Below the pieces are notes generated by a model. That model made no database searches. It saw nothing but the letters and a program-made list of their open reading frames with translations, and was not told the DNA's origin. The translations under genes and the position numbers were made by a program. Positions 1-5,293 of a stretch of DNA of 16,074 nucleotides are shown piece by piece; the stretch's first letter is position 1, and every line of letters begins with the position of its first letter. Source of the DNA: CAZAYB01 sp964489215 (lineage in GTDB: Bacteria > Planctomycetota > Phycisphaerae > Sedimentisphaerales > Anaerohalosphaeraceae); contig CAZAYB010000040.1 of the NCBI GenBank assembly GCA_964489215.1, forward strand, positions 1 through 16,074. Reading direction: 5' to 3'.

Positions 1-28
1 AAGGCTCCTGCAGTCGACAACTGTGATT

Positions 29-316
29 CTACGGGAAAATTTTAAATTGATACCCTTTCTTTCCTTTTTTTTGTTTCTCTGTGTTTGCATTTTCAGGAGG
101 AAATGCGGATTCCAGTTCATCTTTCAGATAAGAAGGCACGGAACCAGAAGGAGTGAATTCATTTAGGAATTTGCCAAGCTGTCCCTGCAGTTTTTTGTTC
201 TCTTTTTGAAGTTTAGTCACTGCGCTACGCAGAGATTTGTTTTCCTTCTGCAATTCTTTTATCTGGTTCTGGTGGAGCTTGTTGATTTCAACAAGCTCCT
301 CATATGTTGGTGGCAT
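29..316 (-). CDS. Short coiled-coil protein, possibly the N-terminal remnant of an IS66-like transposase
   Basis: A 95-residue ORF. Residues 1-50 are a lysine/glutamate-rich coiled coil with regular leucines. It is followed by a segment containing TPSGSVPSYLK (about residues 55-65) and a basic KQKKGKKG tract near residue 85. IS66-like transposases have this order: coiled coil, a PSG..P.YLK-type linker, then a basic GRKKGHKG-like tract leading into a zinc motif. Here the frame ends eight residues after KKG, so no zinc motif or catalytic domain follows. The ORF is therefore either a decayed transposase 5' end or a small intact coiled-coil protein; the window edge 28 bases away prevents a check. 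The start codon (314-316) lies inside a perfect inverted repeat, with a TATA-like CATAAATTT just upstream. Existence as an ORF is reasonably sure; the family call is inference. Confidence 0.45.
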   Translation of the reverse strand: MPPTYEELVEINKLHQNQIKELQKENKSLRSAVTKLQKENKKLQGQLGKFLNEFTPSGSVPSYLKDELESAFPPENANTEKQKKGKKGYQFKIFP

Positions 317-347
317 TTTCTGATCAGCATAATTACAATCAGAAAAT
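315..347. repeat. Perfect 10-bp inverted repeat over the start codon of the 29-316 gene
   Basis: ATTTTCTGAT at 315-324 is the exact reverse complement of ATCAGAAAAT at 338-347, with a 13-base spacer. One arm contains most of the start codon of the minus-strand coiled-coil gene; the other overlaps its TATA-like element. It could be an operator, a start-codon-occluding RNA hairpin, or an end of a mobile element. Confidence 0.5.
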
Positions 348-391
348 TTATGCCTTTATCGGTAGTTTTTTAATCGCTTACGATTCTTGGT

Positions 392-922
392 TCATACAAG
401 AATCATTCCCAGGGTCCATGATCCGAGATATGCCAGTAGGATGTATCTGATACATCTCCCCAAGGCGCAAGCAGTGAAGAATTTCAGCGGGTGCATGCGT
501 ATGCTTCCTGCGAATATGCCTGCCAAATCAAAGATTGGACTTGGGAGGAATGCCAGGAAAAAGATGCCGATGAATCTGTATCCTTCAACGACTTCTTCCA
601 CCTTCTTGAGTTTTTTTAGTTTATCATTCAGAATTTTCCTGGCGCCTTTTCCTGCAAAATAGCCTGTAAACTCACCAACAGCAGCTCCAGTTCCTGCTAC
701 CACCCCTACGATCAGAGGATCGAGGACCATGCCCATGGCCAGGACAGCCGCCCATCCAGGGGCAGGAAAGAATATCGTTGCCGCGCTAATCAACGATATG
801 AAAAACACTCCAAAGTATCCATATTCCTTAAGAGCTTCAATGTGGTCTGAGAAAAAAAGTGCAGCAGCTACGATTAGAACTGCCAGAAGTATATGAATGA
901 TTCCCTGGGGCTTTTTGTCCAT
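392..922 (-). CDS. VTT-domain (DedA/SNARE-associated-like) integral membrane protein
   Basis: 176 residues from the chosen start MDKKPQ. An N-terminal TM segment (about 7-25) is followed by a hydrophobic re-entrant-like region with FFPAPGWAAVLAMG, the glycine-rich GTGAAVGE..GYFAGKG (about 82-98), a basic stretch, then FLAFLPSPIFDLAGIFAG and two C-terminal TM segments. The P.PG, GE...Y..G.G and F.P.P.....AG pattern is that of the VTT family (YqaA/DedA/TMEM41-like), membrane proteins tied to lipid scrambling or flipping; the substrate here is unknown. A longer ORF begins at 979. I chose the ATG at 920-922 because a TATA-like TTTTAACC (943-950) lies about 25 bases upstream, giving a leaderless message, and because the extra 19 residues are unlike the family. 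It is divergent from the GrpB gene. Confidence 0.85.
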   Translation of the reverse strand: MDKKPQGIIHILLAVLIVAAALFFSDHIEALKEYGYFGVFFISLISAATIFFPAPGWAAVLAMGMVLDPLIVGVVAGTGAAVGEFTGYFAGKGARKILNDKLKKLKKVEEVVEGYRFIGIFFLAFLPSPIFDLAGIFAGSIRMHPLKFFTACALGRCIRYILLAYLGSWTLGMILV

Positions 923-985
923 AACTTTATTTTTCAACTGAAGGTTAAAAGCCTGATGCCTTTTCGAACAAGAAACCAAACAGAA

Positions 986-996
986 TTCTAAATAGC
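986..996 (+). promoter_or_regulatory. TATA-like element for the GrpB-family gene
   Basis: TTCTAAATAG lies in the divergent intergenic region. A start of transcription about 25 bases downstream (near 1015) would fall after the ATG at 1001 and favours the start at 1055. Confidence 0.4.
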
Positions 997-1054
997 TTCA
1001 ATGCAGTCCAAATCAAAAGAAATAAATGGCTCTTCACAATCCAAATCTTTCATG

Positions 1055-1549
1055 GATAAATATGTATTCAGGCAATTCGATCCAGAACATGTGAAATTCT
1101 TTGCTCTGGAAAAAGAGCTGCTTGAAGAAGCGATTGGAAAATCAACAGCCATCGAGCATGTTGGCTCAACTGCAATCCCTGGGCTTGGCGGGAAAGGCAT
1201 TATTGATATCATGATAGGATCTAAAAAGCCAGAATCAACAAAAAAAGAACTTGTTACTGCTGGTTATGAATTTAGGAAAAATGCAAGCACAAATACGCGC
1301 TTGTTTTTCAGGAAGGATTATCTGCATGAATCCGGGTACCGGAGAGTCCACATCCACCTGACAAAATGCAGGACTAGGGACTGGAGAGAGATTGTTGCTT
1401 TCCGTGATTATCTGCTTTTGCATCCAGATGATGTTGAGAAGTATTCACAAATCAAACAAGATGCAGCAGAACTCGCATGTGGTGATGGGAAGATTTACCG
1501 GGAGCACAAGGAAGAATTTATCCGTGAAATTATCAAGCGGGCGCTCTAG
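1055..1549 (+). CDS. GrpB family protein (UPF0157, nucleotidyltransferase-like fold)
   Basis: 164 residues from MDKYVFRQFD. It shows the family hallmarks FDPEHVKFF near the N terminus, IEHVGSTAIPGLGGKGIIDIMIG (I34-G56, read as IEHVGSTAIPGL then GIIDIMIG), and RRVHIHL further on. GrpB proteins share the nucleotidyltransferase fold, and H-V-G-S-T plus the IDI aspartate are the conserved block; the substrate is not established for most members, and some are linked to CoA or nucleotide metabolism. A longer frame opens at ATG 1001, adding 18 residues rich in S/K/Q with no family counterpart. The shorter start leaves the usual 8 residues before the .DP motif and agrees with the TATA-like element at 986-996. 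It is a single gene, divergent from the VTT gene and followed by an A/T-rich gap. Confidence 0.85.
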   Translation, partial: DKYVFRQFDPEHVKFFALEKELLEEAIGKSTAIEHVGSTAIPGLGGKGIIDIMIGSKKPESTKKELVTAGYEFRKNASTNTRLFFRKDYLHESGYRRVHIHLTKCRTRDWREIVAFRDYLLLHPDDVEKYSQIKQDAAELACGDGKIYREHKEEFIREIIKRAL

Positions 1550-1585
1550 ATCCTTCATTTCCATGTAATTCTCTTGCTTTGCATA

Positions 1586-1635
1586 GTTTTATAAAATTAT
1601 TTTGATTATAATAATTATAAAAATAATAATGTGAT
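1586..1635 (+). promoter_or_regulatory. Promoter and short leader of the ATPase gene
   Basis: The gap is extremely A/T-rich, with TTTATAAAA at about 1588-1596 and a second TATA-like run AATTATAAAAATA at about 1612-1624. GTGAT at 1631-1635, a match to the archaeal Shine-Dalgarno core, sits just before the ATG at 1639. Which TATA is used cannot be decided by eye. Confidence 0.45.
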
Positions 1636-1638
1636 ACG

Positions 1639-3057
1639 ATGAAATTTTACGACCGGAAAGCCGAGCTTGCAGAACTCAGAACTCTTAACAGGGCATCAAA
1701 TGAAAAAGCTGTTATGTGTGTAATAACTGGAGTTCGCAGGGTTGGCAAAACAGAGCTGATAAAACATTTTTTCAGGAATCATGATGGACTGTATTTTTTT
1801 GTTAGCAGCGCAAAAACATCTGCACAGCATCTGGATGAATTTTCGACTCAGATGAAAGAAACTCTTGGTCTAAATCAAAGACTGAAAATTGAAACATGGG
1901 ATGATTTTTTCAGGGATCTATTTGAAGAATCCAAAAAAAGGAAGATCATTGTGGCTTTTGATGAATTCCAGAGGTTCACATCAGTTGATAAGACCGTACC
2001 CTTTACGATGCAAAAATATTTTGACCTAAATAAGAATTCATCAAGAATATTCATGCTAATATCAGGATCCAGCTTTGGGCTATTGAAGAAAATGTTTATC
2101 GATCATGATTCCCCACTTTTCCAGAGACCCTCAAATCTCCTCCACCTTAAGCAGTTTGATTTTTCGATAGTCAGCACCATACTAGACGATCTTGGTGTGA
2201 AAAACTTTTATGATAAGGTTGAGCTGTATGCGCTCTTTGGGGGTGTTCCAAAATACTATGATATGCTTGAGAGCTATAACATTCTCACTGCAAACAATGC
2301 TATGGAAAAGCTCCTTTTCAGTGATCAGGCACCTCTCAGAAGAGAAGTGCGAAATATCATTGTGGAGGAATTTGGAAAGCAGGTGACGACCTATTATAGC
2401 ATTTTGTTTGCAGTTGCGCTTGGTAGAACTAAACCAAATGAGATAGCAGATTATGCCAAGATAAAAGAGACTTCCCTTAGTCCGTATCTCTATGATCTTG
2501 GAGAACTTCTTGGTGCAGTGCAAAAAAACGTGCCCATCACTGAGGATATAAAGACAAAAAGGGTTAGGTATGTCCTGAAGAACAATTTCTTCATGCTCTG
2601 GTTTAGGTTTGTATACAGAAATAGTAGCCTCTTTGAGCTTGGCAGGTATGATGAACTCATGCGGCAATTCAGGTATGGGAAGAATGCATTTACCGGGCGT
2701 GCTTTTGAGGAAGTTTGCAGACAGTATCTCTTGAAAACAATGCATTTTGAAAAAATCGGCAAATGGTGGGGCAAGGGAAAACAGCAAAATATTGAGATTG
2801 ATCTTTTGGCTCTGGATGAAAGGAACAACTGCGCAATATTTGCCGAGTGCAAGTGGCAAGATGAACAGCCAACAATTGCCGATCTGGAAAGACTTAGGCA
2901 GAATTCAGATTATGTAGCATGGAAAAAGAACAAGAGAACTGAAAAATTCGTCTTTTTCTCAAAGTCAGGCTTCAGCAGGAAGACTATTGAATATGCAAAG
3001 GAGAATGGATGGCTACTTGTTGATCTCGATATGATTGATTCTGAATTGTCTGCCTGA
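1639..3057 (+). CDS. Archaeal-type AAA+/STAND ATPase with C-terminal DUF234 nuclease-like domain
   Basis: 472 residues, full length for the family. Residues 31-38 are the P-loop GVRRVGKT. Residues 103-110, IIVAFDEF, are Walker B (D108, E109). ISGSS (141-145) is in the sensor position, and GGVPKYY (201-207) is the family-specific motif. The C-terminal part (about 310-470) matches DUF234: NNFFMLWFRFVYR, then GRAFEEVC, then IEID..(385-388) and AECKW (402-406), which reads as a PD-(D/E)XK-like arrangement (D388, E403-x-K405). Such Arch_ATPase proteins occur in many paralogous copies in archaea; no pathway is known, and defence or toxin-like roles have been suggested only from context. The gene is A/T-richer than the core genes to its right and converges on tRNA-Ala, whose 3' end is 35 bases away. 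Family call firm; function unknown. Confidence 0.93.
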   Translation: MKFYDRKAELAELRTLNRASNEKAVMCVITGVRRVGKTELIKHFFRNHDGLYFFVSSAKTSAQHLDEFSTQMKETLGLNQRLKIETWDDFFRDLFEESKKRKIIVAFDEFQRFTSVDKTVPFTMQKYFDLNKNSSRIFMLISGSSFGLLKKMFIDHDSPLFQRPSNLLHLKQFDFSIVSTILDDLGVKNFYDKVELYALFGGVPKYYDMLESYNILTANNAMEKLLFSDQAPLRREVRNIIVEEFGKQVTTYYSILFAVALGRTKPNEIADYAKIKETSLSPYLYDLGELLGAVQKNVPITEDIKTKRVRYVLKNNFFMLWFRFVYRNSSLFELGRYDELMRQFRYGKNAFTGRAFEEVCRQYLLKTMHFEKIGKWWGKGKQQNIEIDLLALDERNNCAIFAECKWQDEQPTIADLERLRQNSDYVAWKKNKRTEKFVFFSKSGFSRKTIEYAKENGWLLVDLDMIDSELSA

Positions 3058-3083
3058 TTGTGCTTAAAAATGATTTTCAATAT

Positions 3084-3091
3084 GAAAAATA
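3084..3091 (-). terminator. T-tract after tRNA-Ala
   Basis: On the minus strand the tRNA discriminator base is followed by TATTTTTC, an oligo-T stop typical of archaeal tRNA genes. Confidence 0.45.
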
Positions 3092-3105
3092 TGGACTCAG
3101 GGGGA

Positions 3106-3144
3106 AATACGGCCACGCCGTTCATATGAACGGAATTCGCGACA
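3106..3144 (-). other. tRNA-Ala intron 2, 39 nt, T loop position 59/60
   Basis: BHB fold: exon T54-G-C-G57 pairs with intron CGTA (T-A, G.T, C-G, G-C). The 5' bulge is AA|T and the 3' bulge TT|T. The intron helix is GTCGCG/CGTGGC, then a perfect hairpin CCGTTC-ATAT-GAACGG. The exon helix is the T stem GGGGG/CCCCC. Splicing gives the 7-nt loop TGCGAAT. Confidence 0.85.
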
Positions 3145-3166
3145 TTCGCACCCCCGGCCTCTCGCG

Positions 3167-3237
3167 TTCTTTGGCTGCATTGACCACTGTTTTCCTTAGG
3201 GTTTTTGCCCTGATAAGGGCAGAGGTCAAAAAGGCCT
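3167..3237 (-). other. tRNA-Ala intron 1, 71 nt, canonical position 37/38
   Basis: BHB fold: exon C32-T-T-G35 faces intron AAAG (3172-3169), three pairs plus one G.A mismatch. The 5' bulge CA|A and 3' bulge AA|C are 3 nt each, flanked by the intron helix GGC/GCC and the anticodon stem. Cutting after the second base of each bulge restores a 7-nt loop. Confidence 0.82.
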
Positions 3238-3297
3238 TGCAAGGCGAGCGCTCTACTACTGAGCTATGAGCCCGTTTGAAATCATATTTCTAAAAAC

Positions 3298-3312
3298 GAT
3301 TTATAATAATAG
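3298..3312 (-). promoter_or_regulatory. TATA box of tRNA-Ala
   Basis: The minus strand reads TATTATAAATCG about 25-35 bases upstream of the mature 5' end at 3273. Confidence 0.5.
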
Positions 3313-3344
3313 CGGTTGCTTTATCATCAAACCGGTCAATGCTC

Positions 3345-3394
3345 CGCTGCTTGCAGCAGTCCTATCTGGCACACATTTTTTGCAATGCAAAAAA
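3345..3394. repeat. Two small hairpins and an oligo-T tract
   Basis: GCTGC-TT-GCAGC at 3346-3357 and TTTTTTGC-AAT-GCAAAAAA at 3376-3394 are perfect inverted repeats. On the minus strand the A-tract at 3389-3394 reads TTTTTT directly after the 3399-3422 hairpin plus GCGC, so the two could act together as a terminator for a minus-strand RNA. Confidence 0.4.
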
Positions 3395-3398
3395 GCGC

Positions 3399-3422
3399 CT
3401 ATTTTCGCTTTGGCGAAAATAG
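3399..3422 (-). terminator. 10-bp perfect hairpin, possible terminator of a minus-strand RNA
   Basis: CTATTTTCGC (3399-3408) and GCGAAAATAG (3413-3422) are exact complements around a 4-nt loop. Minus-strand reading gives hairpin, GCGC, then six T. It lies at the 3' side of the structured region 3423-3728. Confidence 0.45.
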
Positions 3423-3728
3423 AGGGTGGTGACCGAATGAAGCATCCCACCCCGCGAAGCGACCGGGTCATGCAGTGGCGAGCGACCACCTTGGGGCCTC
3501 TTCGATCACGTTGATAACACCATATGTTTTCTCCTCTTGTGCAGACCTGCTTCCAAATACTTGGAATCGGCAGAGCCATGCGATGAGCCGGGCTGAAAAA
3601 AGAGCAACCTCATCCTGAGAGGCGATCTATTTTCAGGAGGAAGCCGACAGCCCCTCTTTCAGGCAGGAGGATACACAACCAAACCTTTTTGAGCGTATAT
3701 CCGTACCTGTCCGACCCTCCATTGTTGG
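3423..3728 (-). ncRNA. Candidate structured non-coding RNA of about 300 nt, unassigned
   Basis: This stretch has no convincing protein frame and is G+C-richer than its flanks. On the minus strand the ends pair (GAGGG near 3733-3729 with CCCTC at 3426-3422). GGATATAC/GTGTATCC (3701-3694 with 3675-3668) forms 8 pairs, one a G.U that exists only in minus-strand RNA. A hairpin CTGC..TTCCAA-GTAT-TTGGAA-GCAG lies near 3571-3549, and GTGG/CCAC and TGACC/GGTCA close smaller stems near the 3' end. Its length and its place beside a tRNA would suit an archaeal SRP or RNase P RNA. GGAAGCAGG resembles the 3' strand of SRP helix 8, but the GGAA tetraloop is replaced, and no RNase P conserved regions are visible. 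The strand is inferred from wobble pairs and the terminator-like 3' end. Identity unresolved. Confidence 0.35.
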
Positions 3729-3729
3729 A

Positions 3730-4692
3730 CTAGCCCCTCATAAGTATGAATAGGATATAGACCGCGTATAATAGAAGGAAAAACAACCCTTCATTCTTGT
3801 CGATCCTGTGGACATTGTAAGTGAATATTACTCCAAAAAGGATTATCGTTGTTGCTATTAGGAAAAGTACATCGAAATTAGCATATTCATCGAAAGGAAG
3901 AGGGTTTATGACTGCAGTTACACCAAGAACCAGGAAAATATTGAATATGTTCGAACCGACAACATTCCCTACTGCCATGTCAAGATTATTTTTCATAGCA
4001 GCGACCAGCGAGCTGACCAATTCGGGCAGTCCTGTTCCTATCGCTACAATGGTCGAACTAATAAGGAAATCGCTTACTCCAAGGTTCTTGGCCACCATCA
4101 CAGCCCCATCCACTGTGAACCGTCCACCGATGAAAAGCCCTGCCAATCCAAGAGCTATCAAAAGGGCGGTCTTTGATGGCGAATGAATGCCCGCTCCTTT
4201 TTTCGAATTGTTTCCTGCGCGGTCGTTCTTCCCGAATTCAAAGAGATAGTATAAGAATATAAGAAAGAAGGACAGGAGAACCAGTCCCTCGGTCCTGCTC
4301 AGCATGTTCGCCGCAGCGTTTTCTATGAGTACGTCATTGAGAAATATTGCCAGGACGATTGTTGCAAGTAGGGCAAAGGGTATCTCCTTCCATATGGTCG
4401 ATTCTCTGACCCATAGGGTGCTGATCAGAGCAACAGTACCGAGTATGGCAAGGATATTGAAGATGCTGCTCCCGATAATATTGCCAAGGGATATGTCTGC
4501 GTTTCCTTCTATTGCAGCGAATCCGTTTATCAGGAGCTCTGGAAGACTTGTTCCGAATGCCATGACGCTGAGGCCGATCATGAGTTCGGATACTCCCAAT
4601 TTCTTGGCAAGCGAGGATGCTCCGCTTATCAGGGCTTCAGATCCCCGGACAAGTAGAAAGAACCCTCCAATCAGCATCAGATATTCAAGCAT
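3730..4692 (-). CDS. CaCA-superfamily Na+/Ca2+ exchanger-type antiporter
   Basis: 320 residues, close to archaeal NCX_Mj in length, with ten hydrophobic segments in two inverted halves. The alpha-1 repeat has GTSLPE (47-52) and GNIIGSSIFN (70-79). The alpha-2 repeat has GTGLPE (219-224) and GNVVGSNIFN (242-251). A charged cytoplasmic loop (about 153-172) separates the halves. Aligned by spacing to NCX_Mj as I remember it, S49, E52, S75, N79, E224 and S247 are kept, whereas G221 stands for S210 and N251 for the acidic D240. The cation site therefore lacks one carboxylate and one hydroxyl; the transported ion or stoichiometry may differ from that of a standard Ca2+ exchanger. The ATG at 4692 begins directly with the first TM segment. 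A TATA-like TCTATAATAATA lies at 4708-4719 and a stronger one at 4764-4778. Confidence 0.93.
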   Translation of the reverse strand: MLEYLMLIGGFFLLVRGSEALISGASSLAKKLGVSELMIGLSVMAFGTSLPELLINGFAAIEGNADISLGNIIGSSIFNILAILGTVALISTLWVRESTIWKEIPFALLATIVLAIFLNDVLIENAAANMLSRTEGLVLLSFFLIFLYYLFEFGKNDRAGNNSKKGAGIHSPSKTALLIALGLAGLFIGGRFTVDGAVMVAKNLGVSDFLISSTIVAIGTGLPELVSSLVAAMKNNLDMAVGNVVGSNIFNIFLVLGVTAVINPLPFDEYANFDVLFLIATTIILFGVIFTYNVHRIDKNEGLFFLLLYAVYILFILMRG

Positions 4693-4741
4693 GGGTATCC
4701 ATTGGAGGTATTATTATAGAAATCTTTGCAAAATCAGGCAT
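4685..4741 (-). other. Possible leaderless upstream mini-ORF (18 codons) overlapping the exchanger start
   Basis: On the minus strand an ATG at 4741 opens MPDFAKISIIIPPMDTHA and stops at 4685-4687, so its stop lies 8 nt inside the exchanger gene. The strong TATA-like element 4764-4778 is centred about 29 bases upstream, which would make this ATG the leaderless start. Coupled translation is possible; chance is also possible for an ORF this short. Confidence 0.25.
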
Positions 4742-4763
4742 AAATCCAGACAGAAGAGTACTT

Positions 4764-4778
4764 CTTATATAATAAAAG
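4764..4778 (-). promoter_or_regulatory. Strong TATA-like element upstream of the exchanger
   Basis: The minus strand reads CTTTTATTATATAAG. Expected transcription start is near 4740-4745, giving a leader of about 50 nt to the exchanger ATG. Confidence 0.45.
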
Positions 4779-4809
4779 TTTCTGTTCATTGTGGATATTT
4801 TGGTTTTTA

Positions 4810-4926
4810 TCAGGCACCACAAGCCTCCCAACCACAGGAAATACAGCTTTTACATCCTTCCTGGAAGATGAGGGGACTGTCACACACAGGGCATATTCCG
4901 TTTCTTATTTTTTCTTGTTCGCTCAT
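4810..4926 (-). CDS. 38-residue zinc-ribbon protein
   Basis: A tiny gene encoding MSEQEKIRNG, then ICPVC, SPLIFQEGCKSC, ISCGWEACGA, stop. Cysteines fall as CPVC (12-15), C25, C28, C31 and C36. The pattern C-P-x-C-x-S-P-L-x-F-x-E-G-C-x-x-C-x-x-C-G-W-x-x-C-G is that of small archaeal zinc ribbons and of the C-terminal ribbon of some B12-dependent ribonucleotide reductases. Zinc is probably held by the CPVC pair and two cysteines of the CGW half. Support for a real gene: the motif itself, a TATA-like CTTTTTAAG at 4958-4966, and GGTGCGATT just before the ATG, containing a weak GGTG Shine-Dalgarno. It is a single gene upstream of, and in line with, the exchanger. Its role is unknown; it may be a stand-alone nucleic-acid or metal-binding adaptor. 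Confidence 0.72.
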   Translation of the reverse strand: MSEQEKIRNGICPVCDSPLIFQEGCKSCISCGWEACGA

Positions 4927-4957
4927 AATCGCACCATGACATGCTTCGAAGTCATAA

Positions 4958-4966
4958 CTTAAAAAG
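4958..4966 (-). promoter_or_regulatory. TATA-like element for the zinc-ribbon gene
   Basis: The minus strand reads CTTTTTAAG, about 36 bases upstream of the ATG at 4926, consistent with a leader of about 10 nt. Confidence 0.4.
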
Positions 4967-5130
4967 AATTCATTTCACCCCGAAAAACCTTTTACATAAT
5001 TTATTCGAAAGCCCACTTTTGGAAGAAAAGAATCCATGGCTCCGGGATCTTCATCGGATGGCCGAGTCATTGGTACTCCTGCCATCTATTCAAACAATCA
5101 TGCGTTCCGTCTGCCATGTGCTGGCGGAAT

Positions 5131-5144
5131 AAAAAAACCAAAAA
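5131..5144 (-). terminator. Oligo-T tract after tRNA-Met
   Basis: Minus-strand TTTTTGGTTTTTTT directly follows the discriminator base. The rest of 4967-5130 shows no gene or structure that I can support. Confidence 0.5.
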
Positions 5145-5180
5145 TGCCAGAGGGGGAATTCGAATCCCCGACCTCTCGAT

Positions 5181-5238
5181 TACCCAGTACCACGGATATA
5201 TCATTGGCCCGAAGGCCTCATAACTCATCGGATATACC
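5181..5238 (-). other. tRNA-Met intron 2, 58 nt, canonical position 37/38
   Basis: BHB fold: exon C32-T-C-A35 pairs with intron TGGG (one U.G). Bulges are TA|G and TA|A; the flanking intron helix is GTAT/GTAC and the exon helix CTCGA/TCGAG. Inside are a TATATC/GATATA helix and a GGCC-TTCG-GGCC hairpin with a UUCG tetraloop. Confidence 0.88.
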
Positions 5239-5261
5239 TATGAGTCGAGCACTCTAACCGA

Positions 5262-5293
5262 TTGCCCGCAAGGATGTTCGGAACATCCAAGCT
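5262..5293 (-). other. tRNA-Met intron 1, 32 nt, D loop position 15/16
   Basis: BHB fold: exon G10-C-T-C13 pairs with intron GGGC. Bulges are AG|A and AA|T. The intron helix is GC/GC, a TT/TT internal loop, then GGATGTT-CCG-AACATCC. Joining gives the normal D loop AGTCGGTTA. Confidence 0.85.

Larger units (their letters stand above)
3092..3273 (-). tRNA. tRNA-Ala(TGC) with two introns (anticodon loop and T loop)
   Basis: After removal of introns 3167-3237 and 3106-3144 a 72-nt cloverleaf remains. The acceptor is GGGCTCA/TGAGTCC with the alanine-defining G3:U70 pair and A73. The D arm is GCTC/GAGC with loop AGTAGTA, the anticodon arm CTCGC/GCGAG with loop CTTGCAC (anticodon TGC), and the T stem GGGGG/CCCCC with loop TGCGAAT. 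Two elbow positions are abnormal: the D loop has A where G18 is expected (G19 kept), and the T loop has G at 55 where U (pseudouridine) is nearly universal (C56, A58 kept). CCA is not encoded. The TATA box at about 3298-3312 is placed correctly. The anticodon intron closes with GGC/GCC and contains TTGACC/GGTCAA. Identity is firm; whether the odd elbow is functional is open. Confidence 0.93.

Noticed and set aside
2182..2859. Long minus-strand ORF inside the ATPase gene
   Set aside because: It lies wholly antisense to a strongly matched ATPase and has cysteine- and phenylalanine-rich, non-protein-like composition.
3092..3110. Attachment-site duplication at the tRNA-Ala 3' end
   Set aside because: I saw no second copy of the tRNA 3' sequence within the window.
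3301..3579. Minus-strand 92-residue ORF in the structured region
   Set aside because: No family resemblance, poor composition, and it overlaps the hairpins of the candidate RNA.
3600..3675. Near-repeats TTTCAGGAGGA and TTTCAGGCAGGAGGA as a CRISPR or repeat array
   Set aside because: Only two imperfect copies without regular spacing; more likely part of RNA stems.
3423..3728. Firm call of SRP RNA or RNase P RNA
   Set aside because: GGAAGCAGG and AGGAGGAAG are suggestive fragments, but the GGAA tetraloop and the paired RNase P conserved regions are missing by eye.
4304..4939. Plus-strand 211-residue ORF
   Set aside because: Antisense to the exchanger and the zinc-ribbon gene; translation looks random.
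5036..5257. Plus-strand ORF starting MAPGSSSDG
   Set aside because: A TATA-like run lies upstream, but the frame runs into the antisense strand of tRNA-Met, so a real gene is unlikely.
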